DNA of 64,000 bases from Opitutaceae bacterium (GTDB lineage: Bacteria; Verrucomicrobiota; Verrucomicrobiia; Opitutales; Opitutaceae): the NCBI GenBank assembly GCA_016715765.1, contig JADJZJ010000010.1, forward strand, positions 1 to 64,000. Reading direction: 5' to 3'. The notes beneath the pieces are model-generated. The model was not told where the DNA came from and did not search any database. It saw only the letters and a list, made by a program, of their open reading frames with translations. Positions 1 to 9,040 of the stretch are shown here, in pieces. Each line of letters starts with the position of its first letter. Position 1 is the first letter of the stretch. A program made the position numbers and the translations under genes.

Positions 1-1
1 C

Positions 2-946
2 TGGGGCAACCTCCGTCACCTGACGGATGACGACGTGGAGTTTCTCGCCTGGATCTCGCAGCTCGCCCGCAAGCACGCCGCGCTCTTCACCCGCCGGCGC
101 CTCGTCGGCGGCGATCCCTTCCGCAACGAGGTTTACGGCTACGCCCACGGCCGCGGCGCGCACGGATTCGTCTTTCTGCACAACGCCCACTTCGCCTCCC
201 GGCCCCTCACGCTCACGCTCGACGCCGCCCTCGGGCTCGACGCCAAGCCCGGCACCGCCGTGCAGATCGTCACGCACTTCCCGGAGCGCACGCAACTGCG
301 GCGACGCGGCGGCGCATCATATCAGCTCGGCGAGACCCTCACCCTGCAGCTGCGTCCGTTTGAAACGCTCATGCTGGAAGTCACCCCGGCACTGCGATCC
401 GGTGTCCGCTGGCCCGCGCGGACCCTCACCGCCGCGCAAGCCGGCAAACTCGGCCTCGCGCTTCCGCTGCACACCGCCGCGCCCGATCCGCGACTCGACG
501 TGCGTTTTGTCGAGGCTGCGCTTTTCGCGCAGAAAAACCTCGTGCGACAGACGCACACCTACGCGACCACATTGCCGGCCCTTGACGGTGACCAACCCAT
601 TCTCACCCTCGTGATCCGCCTGCGCCAGGGAGAAGCCGAATGGAAATACGCCCCAACCGTCGTGCAGATCGTGCAAGTACTCGCCCGCGTGGGTGACCGG
701 AAAGTCCAGCTGATTCCCATGCCCGACGGCCGGCAGCACGGGAATACCCAGTCCTACGGTTGCTCATGGCTCACATACCGCGTGCGCCTGAACCCGGCCT
801 GGGCGCACCAGCCGCTGCAATTCGCCGTGCACGCCAATCTTCCCGCCGGTGTCGAGGCCGTAGTCGAGGCCTGGGTGGTCCGCCGCTGGTGGCAGGAGAA
901 TCCGCGGCCCACCGCGGACGGCTACTACACCTATGCCCCGTCATAG
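2..946 (+). CDS. C-terminal part of a glycoside hydrolase-like protein (5' truncated by window edge)
   Basis: The frame is open from the first bases, so the GTG at 35 is probably internal and the gene starts outside the window. The first visible residues, WGNLRHLTDDD, resemble the end of a TIM-barrel domain. They are followed by a beta-rich region (YGYAHGRGAHGFVFLHN, then GETLTLQLRPFETLMLEV) typical of the C-terminal sandwich domains of alpha-galactosidase-like and related glycosidases. The last ~100 residues look like a further beta domain. The family cannot be fixed from this fragment. The gene converges on the sialidase gene to its right, with a palindromic repeat between them, and fits the glycan-degrading theme of the window. 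Confidence 0.6.
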   Translation, partial: WGNLRHLTDDDVEFLAWISQLARKHAALFTRRRLVGGDPFRNEVYGYAHGRGAHGFVFLHNAHFASRPLTLTLDAALGLDAKPGTAVQIVTHFPERTQLRRRGGASYQLGETLTLQLRPFETLMLEVTPALRSGVRWPARTLTAAQAGKLGLALPLHTAAPDPRLDVRFVEAALFAQKNLVRQTHTYATTLPALDGDQPILTLVIRLRQGEAEWKYAPTVVQIVQVLARVGDRKVQLIPMPDGRQHGNTQSYGCSWLTYRVRLNPAWAHQPLQFAVHANLPAGVEAVVEAWVVRRWWQENPRPTADGYYTYAPS

Positions 947-950
947 GGTA

Positions 951-1076
951 TTGTAGGGCGGGGTCTCCGAACCCCGCCTTCGTAGCTACGAGCGTGAGCG
1001 AGTGGACAAACCCCCGCTCGCTCACATTCGCAGCTACCATTCAAACATGGCGGGGTTCGGAGACCCCGCCCTACAA
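951..1076. repeat. GTAG-type REP pair (REPIN), family A copy 1, with nested family B arms
   Basis: The outer arms are a perfect 28-bp inverted repeat (951-978 and 1049-1076), each beginning GTAG-GGCGGGG and forming its own small hairpin (GGCGGGG/CCCCGCC). Nested inside is a second pair, GTAGCTACGAGCGTGAGCG and its near complement (981-1005, 1015-1038). The element fills the space between two convergent genes. Further copies lie at 12368, 37757, 40383, 46010 and 47063. Confidence 0.85.
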
Positions 1077-1143
1077 TGTGCATCCACCCACGCCAAGGTC
1101 GCCCTATGCACCCTGTGCCCGCCCACCTTGCAGATAAAACGCC

Positions 1144-2514
1144 CTACTCCGGCAGGATGATCTCATAGCGATAACTGTGCGGCGGAACCCCGCAGGTCTC
1201 ATGCCGGCCGACATCGCCGGGGCACGCGGTCATCAGCAATACGATGTGGCCGGTCTCACGATCCTCGTAGCGGCGCCAGTTGGAGAACCGGATGTTCTCC
1301 GGCTGACCGGCGGCGGCATCACGGGTCTCGATGACCGTCACGGTCTCCGGTTTCACCCGGAACGACTGCGGGTCGAGCTCGGCAATCTGGAGCGTGCTGC
1401 GGGGATCACACGCGACCGTGGGCCGATCGAGGATGTTGGTGATGAGATAGAGCCGGCCGTTGCGCGAGGAGCGGAAGACATGCGTCAGGCTGGCGGGACC
1501 GTAGGCTTGCCGGCCGTCGGACAGCCGCAGCATGGCCGGCTCGCTCCAAGTCCGGCCCTCATCCGCCGACGTGACGTGGAATTTACCACTGGGGATGGCC
1601 AGGGGCAGATTCGCCGGAGTGTAGGCGCGCATCGTCATGAGCCAGCGGCCGTCAGCCAGCACGGCGACCGACGGCTCGTCGCCGCCGCTGTAGGAGGCTG
1701 CCTCAGGCACGGTGGCGCTGGCGGTGAGGCTCCATTCCACGCGGTCGTCCTCCGCGCGCCAACGGCCGATCAAACACGCGCTCTGATACTTGTGCAGTTG
1801 CGTCTCCTCGGTGCTGAAAAAGGGCAGCAGGAAACGGCCATCCGGGAGCCAGACGGCATCCACCCCCTGCACGCCGCCGCTGTTCCGGCCGTACCAGATG
1901 CCGGGAGCCCAATGCGTCGGGTCAAACTCAGGGCCCTGGCAGATCAGCTGTTCGGCCTCCGACCAGGTCCGGCCTCCGTCCCGCGAATACTGCGTCCACA
2001 ACAGGCCGGTCCGGCCGGCGGGTGCGCCCTTCACCCACGGCAGCAAACCGGTGACGGCCTCCGTGGTTCGATACAGGCGAAGCAGCGTGCCGTTCGTCGG
2101 GTTGAACACATAATTGGGCGCCTCGATGTTCAGCTTCCAATTCCCCTGGATCGGACTCTCGGCCGTCCAGGTCCCGCGATCTTCCCAGGTGCGGCCGTTG
2201 TCGCCGCTCCAACGGATCAGCGGTTCGCGGGGATGATGGTCGCGCGCGCTCTGACGGTGGGCCGTGAAGTAATAGCCGCGTTGACCGCCAAATGTGATCG
2301 CCTCCATGAGGACGTTCTTGTCCGGCGCCACGTACCCCGCCCAGCCCACGACGGCCTCCTCAAGCAGGTCCGGTTGCGCCAGATGAACCGTGCGCACGAC
2401 CTTGATCGCCTCCGCCGCCCACATTTCAGGGACGGTGATCGCAGTCGCGAGCAACAGTCCGGACACTCCCGCCCATATCCGCGCCACCCGACCGCCGCAT
2501 GTCTGGTCTTTCAT
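1144..2514 (-). CDS. Secreted sialidase-like (BNR/Asp-box) exo-glycosidase
   Basis: A 456-aa protein with a signal peptide (MKDQ..., hydrophobic GVSGLLLATAITV, cleavage near WAAEA) and a six-bladed-propeller sialidase fold. Three Asp boxes are visible: SGDNGRTW, SRDGGRTW and SADEGRTW. Proteins of this family release terminal sialic acid or related sugars outside the cytoplasm. The start at 2514 was preferred over an upstream in-frame start because it gives a proper signal peptide and has a purine-rich GGAAGGAAAGG stretch just upstream. The substrate cannot be read from the sequence; many environmental Verrucomicrobiota sialidase-like proteins act on other glycans. The TAG stop lies in a GTAGGGCG sequence resembling the start of the local repeats, though no clear hairpin follows. 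Confidence 0.8.
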   Translation of the reverse strand: MKDQTCGGRVARIWAGVSGLLLATAITVPEMWAAEAIKVVRTVHLAQPDLLEEAVVGWAGYVAPDKNVLMEAITFGGQRGYYFTAHRQSARDHHPREPLIRWSGDNGRTWEDRGTWTAESPIQGNWKLNIEAPNYVFNPTNGTLLRLYRTTEAVTGLLPWVKGAPAGRTGLLWTQYSRDGGRTWSEAEQLICQGPEFDPTHWAPGIWYGRNSGGVQGVDAVWLPDGRFLLPFFSTEETQLHKYQSACLIGRWRAEDDRVEWSLTASATVPEAASYSGGDEPSVAVLADGRWLMTMRAYTPANLPLAIPSGKFHVTSADEGRTWSEPAMLRLSDGRQAYGPASLTHVFRSSRNGRLYLITNILDRPTVACDPRSTLQIAELDPQSFRVKPETVTVIETRDAAAGQPENIRFSNWRRYEDRETGHIVLLMTACPGDVGRHETCGVPPHSYRYEIILPE

Positions 2515-2647
2515 GGGAATAGCCTTTCCTTCCGACCGGTTGAATAAGCTGACCTGGACAATCCTTAGCTTGAGTCTTCCGCACCAGCAAGCCCGCCGTG
2601 GCGGCGGGCACGGCGAGCCGGATGATGTTTCGCGTTGTGGTCTGACT

Positions 2648-2707
2648 GTAGGAGCGGCTTTACGCCGCGATAGAAAACGCAACCTCGCGGCGTAAAGCCG
2701 CTCCTAC
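2648..2707. repeat. GTAG-type REPIN, family C copy 1
   Basis: A perfect 23-bp inverted repeat. Each arm starts GTAGGAGCGGCTTTACGCC and contains its own GCGGC/GCCGC hairpin, with a 14-bp spacer. It lies between the sialidase and NDH-2 genes, both on the minus strand. A second copy is at 4429-4489. Confidence 0.85.
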
Positions 2708-2733
2708 ATTAAGCCGGAGTTTTCAGCCGTACC

Positions 2734-4032
2734 CTAGGCCGAGCCCGCGGGATTGCCGCTGGACACACCCGTGATGATGCGGGCGCCGCGCTTGTAGGTC
2801 ACGTAGGAGTAGATCCACTGCGACAACACGGAGAACTTGTTGCGGAATCCGACGAGAAACAGCAGGTGAACACAGAGCCAGAGCACCCAGGCCGGGTAGC
2901 CGCTGAAATGGAACCGGCCGAGCACGGCGACGGCCTTGGAGCGGCCGATCGTCGCCATGCTGCCCTTGTCAAAATAGGCGTACGCCTTGCGTCTCTCGGG
3001 GGACTGGCCGCCCGCCCGGAGGTCGTCGGCCACCACGCGCGCCGCATGCTGTCCCATCTGGATTGCGGCCGGGCACAGTCCCGGCACCACCCGGCCCCGC
3101 CGGTCGGTGAGCGCGGTCATGTCCCCCAGTGCGAAAACTTCCGGGTGTCCCGGCAGGCTGAGGTCGGGCAGGATCTTCACGCGTCCCGCCCGGTCGGTTT
3201 CCGCCCCCAGCGAGAGCGTCAGCGGATTGGCCGCCACGCCGGCGCCCCAGATGATGTTTGCCGCGCGAATGACCTCGCCGCCCACCACCACCTCGCCCGC
3301 GCGCACCGCCTCCACGTGCCGGCCGAGCCGCACCTCGACCCCGAGCCGCTCGAGCTGGCGCAGGGCGCTGGCCGAACTTTCGGGCGGAAACGAAGCCAGC
3401 ACGCGCGGACTGCCCTCGATCAAGATCACCCGGGCCTTGGTCGGGTCGATCCGGTCGAAGTCCCGCTTCAGCACCGTGCGCGCCAGTTCGGCGAAGGCGC
3501 CGGCCAGTTCCACCCCCGTCGGCCCGCCGCCCACCACCACGATGGTCATGAGTTCGCGCCGGCGCTGTTCATCGGTTTCCGTCTCGGCCCGCTCGAACGC
3601 GAGCAGGATGTCGCGCCGGATGCGGAGGGCGTCGTCGAGCGACTTCAGGCCCGGGGCGTGGGCGGCCCATTCGGGATGTCCAAAGTAGCTCGCGACCCCG
3701 CCCAGACCGAGGATGAGGTAGTCGTAGGCCAGTTCGCCGCCGGTGCAGCGCACGCGGCGGGCCGCGAGGTCGAAACCCGTGACCTCCGCCATCATCACCT
3801 CCAGGTCGGGCTTGTCGTTCAGGATCGCCCGCACCGGCTGCGCGATATCCACCGCGGACAGCCCGGCCGTCGCGACCTGGTAGAGCAGCGGCTGGAAGAG
3901 ATGGTGGTTCTGCCGGTCGATCAGGGTGATCCGCGCCAACCCCGGCGGAAAGTCCTTGCAGAAGTTCAGGCCCGCAAAACCCGCGCCCACCACCACGATA
4001 TGTGGTCGGGATTTGGAAGGCGGCGTGGACAT
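2734..4032 (-). CDS. ndh: Type II NADH:quinone oxidoreductase (NDH-2)
   Basis: A 432-aa FAD-dependent oxidoreductase that passes electrons from NADH to the quinone pool without pumping protons; it is a peripheral membrane protein. The N-terminal Rossmann motif VVVGAGFAGL (residues ~13-21) binds FAD. A second dinucleotide motif, VVVGGGPTGVELAG, near residue 163 binds NADH. The sequence NHHLFQPLLYQVATAGLS near the N-terminus and the C-terminal PAWVLWLCVHLLFLVGFRNK membrane-anchoring region are family hallmarks. The start MSTPPSK was chosen because the flavin motif normally begins within about 15 residues of the N-terminus; upstream in-frame sequence does not look like protein. No strong ribosome binding site is visible. 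Confidence 0.93.
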   Translation of the reverse strand: MSTPPSKSRPHIVVVGAGFAGLNFCKDFPPGLARITLIDRQNHHLFQPLLYQVATAGLSAVDIAQPVRAILNDKPDLEVMMAEVTGFDLAARRVRCTGGELAYDYLILGLGGVASYFGHPEWAAHAPGLKSLDDALRIRRDILLAFERAETETDEQRRRELMTIVVVGGGPTGVELAGAFAELARTVLKRDFDRIDPTKARVILIEGSPRVLASFPPESSASALRQLERLGVEVRLGRHVEAVRAGEVVVGGEVIRAANIIWGAGVAANPLTLSLGAETDRAGRVKILPDLSLPGHPEVFALGDMTALTDRRGRVVPGLCPAAIQMGQHAARVVADDLRAGGQSPERRKAYAYFDKGSMATIGRSKAVAVLGRFHFSGYPAWVLWLCVHLLFLVGFRNKFSVLSQWIYSYVTYKRGARIITGVSSGNPAGSA

Positions 4033-4129
4033 GCGCGCAAATTGGCGGGTTTCAACGTCGGTGCAAATCCCGGCACCGGGAATTTTCCTGTTCAACCCGC
4101 CCGAAAATTCGCTGACTCTGCCTTCCGCC

Positions 4130-4432
4130 ATGCACGCCCCCGTCAATATCCAGCTCATCGGCCAGGAAGTCGCCATCCTCTGGGACGACGGCACCGAGAG
4201 CTATTACCCGTTTGCGAAGCTGCGCGCCGCCTCGCCCAGCGCCGAGACCGCCGGCGAGCGCGACATCTTCGGCACCCAGTACGGCGGCGGCGGCAGGCAC
4301 GATTACAGCAAAGTGGAGGTGAAAAGCTGGGAACAGATTGGCAACTACGCCATCCGCTTCGATTTCAGCGACGGCCACCGCACCGGACTGTACGCCTACG
4401 ATTACCTGAAGAACCTCGCCGAAAAGATGTAG
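4130..4432 (+). CDS. DUF971 domain protein
   Basis: A 100-aa protein matching the DUF971 / gamma-butyrobetaine hydroxylase N-terminal-like domain: WDDGTESYYPFAKLR, then DYSKVEVKSWEQIGNYAIRF and FSDGHRTGLYAYDYL. Stand-alone DUF971 proteins are common in bacteria, often near iron-sulfur or quinone genes, but their role is not settled. It starts ~100 bp from the divergent NDH-2 gene, so the two may share a regulatory region. The TAG stop is the TAG of the GTAG that opens the downstream repeat, so the element now ends the reading frame. Confidence 0.8.
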   Translation: MHAPVNIQLIGQEVAILWDDGTESYYPFAKLRAASPSAETAGERDIFGTQYGGGGRHDYSKVEVKSWEQIGNYAIRFDFSDGHRTGLYAYDYLKNLAEKM

Positions 4433-4489
4433 GAGCGGCTTTACGCCGCGACCGTGAGCGCAACTCTCGCGGCATAAAGCCGCTCCTAC
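4429..4489. repeat. GTAG-type REPIN, family C copy 2, supplying a stop codon
   Basis: This is the same family as 2648-2707: GTAGGAGCGGCTTTACGCC on the left and the inverted arm (one mismatch) on the right. Its first four bases overlap the end of the DUF971 gene, whose TAG stop (4430-4432) is part of the repeat. The element sits between two plus-strand genes and may attenuate read-through into hisI. Confidence 0.85.
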
Positions 4490-4512
4490 ACGCAACCCCA
4501 CCAGACTTTCCC

Positions 4513-4974
4513 ATGAGCACCTACGTCTTCCCCGCCCGCACCACCACCGCCGAGATCGAGCTCGGTACGCTCCTGCAGCCGAAGTTCGACGCCGACGGCC
4601 TCATCCCCTGCATCACGTGCGACCACGAGACCAACGAGGTGCTCATGTTCGCCTTCATGAACGCGGAGTCGCTCGCCCACACCCTCCGCACCGGCAAGGC
4701 CACCTACTGGAGCCGCTCGCGCAAAAAACTCTGGGTCAAGGGCGAGGAGTCCGGCAACGCGCAACTCGTGAAGGAGATCCTCACCGACTGCGACCAGGAC
4801 GTCATCCAGCTCCGCGTCGAGAACGTCGGCGGCGCCGCCTGCCACAACGGCTACAAGTCCTGCTTCTACCGCCGCCTCGCGCCGGGGGCGAAGGCCGACG
4901 AGGCCGCCTCGCTCAAGCTCGAGTTCACGTCCCGCCGCGTTTTCGACCCCGCAACGGTCTACAAGAAAAAGTAG
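4513..4974 (+). CDS. hisI: Phosphoribosyl-AMP cyclohydrolase
   Basis: A 153-aa enzyme for the third step of histidine biosynthesis, opening the purine ring of phosphoribosyl-AMP in the cytoplasm. Family signatures are VLMFAFMNAESL (~43-54), TGKATYWSRSRKKLW (~68-82) and the metal-binding cysteine region CDQD...GGAACHNGYKSCFYRR near the C-terminus. It has no fused HisE domain, and no other his genes are nearby. Its stop codon abuts, with no gap, the stop of the convergent PPK2 gene. Confidence 0.93.
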   Translation: MSTYVFPARTTTAEIELGTLLQPKFDADGLIPCITCDHETNEVLMFAFMNAESLAHTLRTGKATYWSRSRKKLWVKGEESGNAQLVKEILTDCDQDVIQLRVENVGGAACHNGYKSCFYRRLAPGAKADEAASLKLEFTSRRVFDPATVYKKK

Positions 4975-5994
4975 TCAATAGACCTGCGGGATGAAAATCT
5001 CCTCCGGGATCGGCGTGCGCGAATAGTCGGGGTGGTAAACCCGCTTGGGCAACCGGATCGTCGGGTGCTTCACCTCGGTGTACTTCACCTGGCTGAGCAG
5101 ATGGTGGATGCAGTTGAGGCGCGCCTTCTTCTTGTCCACGCCGGGCACGACCCACCACGGGGCCTCGGGAATGTGGGTGCGCTGCAGCATGATCTCCTTC
5201 GCCTTGGTGTAGGCCTCCCAGCGCTTGCGCGACTCGAGGTCCATCGGGCTCAGTTTCCACTGCTTGAAGGGATCGTTGATCCGGCAGCGGAACCGGAATT
5301 CCTGCTCCTCGTCGGAGATCGAGAACCAGTACTTGATGAGCTGGATGCCCGAGCGTCCGAGCATCTTCTCGAATTCGGGCACCGAGCGGAAAAACTCCTC
5401 GTACTGCTCGTCCGTGCAGAAGCCCATCACGCGTTCGACGCCGGCGCGGTTGTACCAGCTGCGGTCGAAGAGCACCATCTCGCCCGCGGCCGGCAGGTGC
5501 GCCACGTAGCGCTGGAAATACCACTGGGTCTTCTCACGGTCGGTCGGCGCCGGCAGCGCCGCGACGCGGGCCACGCGGGGGTTGAGCCGCTGGGTGATGC
5601 GCTTGATGACGCCGCCCTTGCCCGCCGCGTCCCGGCCCTCGAACACGATCACGAGCCGGTGACCGGTCGCGACAATCCAGTCGTGCATCTTCACCAGTTC
5701 GCCCTGCAGCCGGAACAGTTCCTTGAAGTAGTGGTTGCGGTCCGCGCGGTCGGCATGCTGCTCCAGCTTCCGGTCGGGGAAATCGGGATCGTGGCGTTCC
5801 CAGTCCTCGCGCTCCATTTCGAGCTCCTCATCGTAATCGTCGATGAGTTCGCGGTGCACCCGCCGCATCAGCTGGGCTTCCTGGGCGGTGGCGGTGACGG
5901 CTGGCTGGCTGGCCGGATTGGCCGACGGATTTGATTCAGACTCCTGTGGAGGATTGGTAGACATGACGACAGGCCGTGACGGCTTTGAATCCAT
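4975..5994 (-). CDS. ppk2: Polyphosphate kinase 2 (PPK2 family)
   Basis: A 339-aa kinase of the PPK2 family, which transfers phosphate between polyphosphate and nucleotides. The P-loop is FEGRDAAGKGG (~113-123) and the Walker B/lid motif is VLFDRSWYNRAGVERVMGF. The conserved C-terminal part includes FRCRINDPFKQWKLSPMD and PWWVVPGVDKKKARLN. The first ~60 residues are low-complexity and probably disordered. Two starts are possible: 5994 (a GGAGGG about 15 bases upstream) and 5964 (MSTNPPQ, giving 329 aa). Subclass (nucleoside mono- or diphosphate preference) was not assigned. Confidence 0.9.
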   Translation of the reverse strand: MDSKPSRPVVMSTNPPQESESNPSANPASQPAVTATAQEAQLMRRVHRELIDDYDEELEMEREDWERHDPDFPDRKLEQHADRADRNHYFKELFRLQGELVKMHDWIVATGHRLVIVFEGRDAAGKGGVIKRITQRLNPRVARVAALPAPTDREKTQWYFQRYVAHLPAAGEMVLFDRSWYNRAGVERVMGFCTDEQYEEFFRSVPEFEKMLGRSGIQLIKYWFSISDEEQEFRFRCRINDPFKQWKLSPMDLESRKRWEAYTKAKEIMLQRTHIPEAPWWVVPGVDKKKARLNCIHHLLSQVKYTEVKHPTIRLPKRVYHPDYSRTPIPEEIFIPQVY

Positions 5995-6099
5995 CAAATT
6001 GCCCGCACCCTCCGGAGGGTCAAGCCGGGTGGGGCCGGCAAAGGGAATGTCACACGAGCGTAACGAACGCGGGCCCTGCAACGATAACCGGGCCAGCAA

Positions 6100-6209
6100 G
6101 TAGGGCAGGTCTCCTCCTTCGCTGAGCCTACGGAGGACAGGTGTGCCCTGCCCGGATGACGTCACCCTGCGTACGTGGCGTACTCAGGGCGGGTTAAAAC
6201 CCGCCCTAC
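6100..6209. repeat. GTAG REP elements downstream of a BNR gene
   Basis: The left element begins GTAGGGCAGGTCTCC (6100). The right one, read on the minus strand, is GTAG followed by a perfect GGGCGGGTT/AACCCGCCC hairpin (6187-6209). The TAG stop of the BNR gene to the right (6206-6208) is the TAG of this GTAG. The hairpin could also act as a transcription terminator. Confidence 0.7.
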
Positions 6210-7549
6210 TCCAAGACCCGCCACCAGACCTTGTTACGCAACATGTCGCCCAAGCCCGCCCCGGCGACACCCTCGGTGTAGATCATGCCGGGATTGGGAT
6301 CGGTCGGATTGAAACCGGTGGGCTTCTCCAAGTTCGGCAGCCAGCGGGCTTCCTTGCGATCGCGCGGAGTGAGGACTTTCGATACGAAGGTCCGTCCTCC
6401 ATCAGTTGAGTTGAATTGTACCAGCGTGTGACTCGGGTGGCCCCAGAAGTCCTCGCCATACGCTTGGTCCACCACGGTGCAGACCACGACGGGCTGACCG
6501 GCGTTGTTGAACACCACGCCGCCCTGCATGATCATCGACTGGTTGCGCATGTCGGCCGGCAGAAAACGGTTCAGTTGGAGATGGCGCCACCCGCGGCCCT
6601 CCGGCAGCGGTGACGCGAGATAGGCCTCGGCGGCCTCCTGGGTACGGATGCTGTAGGTGAGGAAAGGCACGCCCGCCGGGCTGACGGCCATGGAGCCCGT
6701 GTCGGCAATGCGACTCTCGCGGGAATCGCAACGGACCACGGAATCGAGATTGTCGATCGTCGCCGGCAGCGTGAGCGGCGTGCCGTCGAGTTTCGTCCAG
6801 GTGCGCCCGGCGTCGGGGCTGGTGATGCACCCGACCTGCGTGATGGCGTCCATGATCTTGTTGTCATACCCGGGCATCTCGTAGACGCGGAACGAAAGGA
6901 ACAGCCGCCGGTGGTCGGGAGCCCACGCCATGGAGGCGGCGAATTGGGAATAGCCCGGATGGCGGCTCCGCAGCACGGGCGGATGCTGGGTCCAGGCGCC
7001 GCCGGGGGCCTTGGTCCAGATTTCCAGTTCCCACGGCTTGTCGTCGTAGCTGCGCCGGGCCGAAAGAATGAGCGTGCCGTCCTTCGCGCACAGGAGCGTG
7101 GGATAGGTCAGATGAATGCCAAACTCCTCCATCGGTCCCCACTCCGAGGCATCGTTCGGCCGCACCGAGCGGTGATAGCGGAACGGATGATGATGCGAGT
7201 AATACACCAGGTGCAGGTAGCCCTGGGCATCCACGGTCAGCGCCGGCCCGCCGTGATTGTCGGCCGCCTCGCCGACGGTCCAGATCTGCGACCATTGGCC
7301 CGTGGCATGATCCAGCGTGCGCAGGCGGATCCGGAAGCCTGCCGCCGGCGTATCCAGCCAGGCCACGTGGGTCTTGCCCTGGAAAGTGATGATCTTGTTC
7401 GACTCGAGGTAGGCCGTCGCCCGGCCACTGCCCTCGGCGGACAGCAGGAACGATTCGGTGGGAATGGAGGCAGACATGGAGGCAGCAGAGGTGATAAAGG
7501 CGCCCAACGCGAGCCAGCGCCGGGAAGTGGTGATGAGGTTCAAAGGCAT
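6206..7549 (-). CDS. Secreted BNR-repeat (sialidase-superfamily) protein, paralog 1
   Basis: A 447-aa protein with an N-terminal signal peptide (MPLNLITTSRRWLALGAF, then ITSAASMSA) and a beta-propeller body. Characteristic features are DNHGGPALTVDAQGYLHLVYYSHHHPF, Asp boxes SPDAGRTW and STDGGRTF, and a C-terminal GLGDMLRNKVWWRVLE. This is the BNR-4 type of propeller found in bacterial glycan-use loci. It is presumably a periplasmic or extracellular glycosidase or lyase acting on an unidentified polysaccharide. The start at 7549 gives the signal peptide. A closely related, frameshifted copy lies immediately upstream, indicating tandem duplication. Its stop codon is part of a GTAG repeat. Confidence 0.75.
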   Translation of the reverse strand: MPLNLITTSRRWLALGAFITSAASMSASIPTESFLLSAEGSGRATAYLESNKIITFQGKTHVAWLDTPAAGFRIRLRTLDHATGQWSQIWTVGEAADNHGGPALTVDAQGYLHLVYYSHHHPFRYHRSVRPNDASEWGPMEEFGIHLTYPTLLCAKDGTLILSARRSYDDKPWELEIWTKAPGGAWTQHPPVLRSRHPGYSQFAASMAWAPDHRRLFLSFRVYEMPGYDNKIMDAITQVGCITSPDAGRTWTKLDGTPLTLPATIDNLDSVVRCDSRESRIADTGSMAVSPAGVPFLTYSIRTQEAAEAYLASPLPEGRGWRHLQLNRFLPADMRNQSMIMQGGVVFNNAGQPVVVCTVVDQAYGEDFWGHPSHTLVQFNSTDGGRTFVSKVLTPRDRKEARWLPNLEKPTGFNPTDPNPGMIYTEGVAGAGLGDMLRNKVWWRVLE

Positions 7550-7596
7550 TAAAAGTCGCAGTAAAGGCAACCGCGGGGCATCAGGACGCGATGGGT

Positions 7597-8861
7597 TTAT
7601 TCGTGCAAGACCCGCCACCAAACCTTGTTGCGCAGGATGTCGCCGAGGCCGGCGCCGGCGGTGCCTTCGGTGTAGATCATGCCGGGTTGAGCTGGGGTCT
7701 CGTTGAATCCGGTGGGCCGCTCGAGGTTGGCCAGCCAGCGCGCCGTCGCACCGTCAGGTGGCGTCAGGGCGCGCGCCATGAAAGTCCGGCCGCCGTCGGG
7801 CGAATCGAACTGCACGAGGGTGTTGGAGGGATGGCCCCAAGCTTCCTCGCCGAAGTTGCAGTTCAGCGCCGACGCCACGATGAGCGGCTGGCCGGTCCGC
7901 GTAAAGATCACCCCGCCCTGCCCCAGCAGAAGCACCGCCCAATTGCGCAGGTCGGGAGGCAGGAATCGATTCAGTTGCAGGTGCCGCCATCCGCCGGCGG
8001 GCAAAGGTGTGGCCAGATACGCCTCGGCTGCCTCCTGGGTGCGAACACTGTAGGCCATGGGGCACGCCGGCCGGACTGACGGCCATCGCGGCAGCATCGG
8101 CAATGCGGCCTCGCGCGAGTCGCATGACGATGGCCTCCAGCGTGTCGATCGTCGCCGGCAGAGAAAGCGGAGCCATTCAGCTTGGTCCAGGTTTGGCCGG
8201 CATCCGGACTCGTGATGCAGCCGACCTGCGTGATGGCGTCCGTGTTTTTGTTGTCGTAGCCGGGCATCTCGTAAATGCGGTACGAAAGAAACAGCCGCTG
8301 GTGATCGGGCGCCCATGCCATCGAGGCGGCGAATTGGACGTAGCCCGGGTGACGGCTGCTCAACACCGGCCCGCGCCGGGTCCATTTTCCACCCGGCGGT
8401 TTGTTCCACAATTCCAGCTCCCACGGTTTGTCGTCGTAGCTGCGCCGCGCCGTGAGGATGAGCGTGCCGTCCGCTGCGCAGACCACCGCCGGCAGGGTGA
8501 GATGAAGGCCAAACTCCTCCACCGGTCCCCACTCCGACGCATCGTTGGGCCGCACAGAGCGGCGGTAGCGAAAGGGATGATGGTGGGAATAGTAGATCAC
8601 ATGCAGATAACCCTGCCCGTCGATCGTCAGGGCCGGGCCGCCATGGTTGTCCGCCGCGTCGCCGATCGTATACCCGGGCGACCATTGCCCGGTGGCATGC
8701 TCGAGGGTGCGGACCTTGACCCGAAATCCTTCCGCCGGCGTGTCCAGCCAGGTGACATGCGTCCGGCCCTGGCTGGTGATAATCTTGCTCGACTCGTGAT
8801 AGGCGGTGGCGCGGCCGCAGCCCTCCTCGGACAGGAGGAAGGAAGCAGCCGTATCAACCAC
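7597..8861 (-). pseudogene. BNR-repeat protein, paralog 2, broken by several frameshifts
   Basis: A tandem paralog of the preceding gene (both share HPFRYxRSVRPNDASEWGP, RRSYDDKPWELE and GLGDxLRNKVWWRVL). The N-terminal two-thirds read from 8861 to about 8175 (to TSPDAGQTWTKLNG). The frame then moves to give PLSLPATIDTLEAIV, then CDSRE, then RIADAAAMAVSPAGVP, and finally AYSVRTQEAAEAYL to the stop at 7597. Up to four small indels fall within about 120 bp (8060-8180). The N-terminus starts at a GTG and lacks the signal peptide of paralog 1. Either the copy is decaying or the assembly is poor here; the rest aligns well with paralog 1. Confidence 0.7.
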
Positions 8862-9040
8862 GGGTGCGGAACGAATGAGGGGTCGCAGTCATGACAACCA
8901 AGAACTAATGGGATGGAGCAAACAGGACATCACAGCGCATGAGCAGATTGAAGAATGAGTTCCGGGTGTGGACAGCGGCACAAGGCAATAGACGGATGAA
9001 CCAACGGGAAAGGCTATGGGTAGCAACAACCCATGTGCAC

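Noticed and set aside
951..1076. Insertion sequence ends
   Set aside because: No transposase gene lies between any of the inverted arms; the elements are too short (60-200 bp) and fit REP/REPIN structure better.
2866..4974. A 702-codon plus-strand frame
   Set aside because: Its first part is antisense to NDH-2; only the final 153 codons, from 4513, are hisI.
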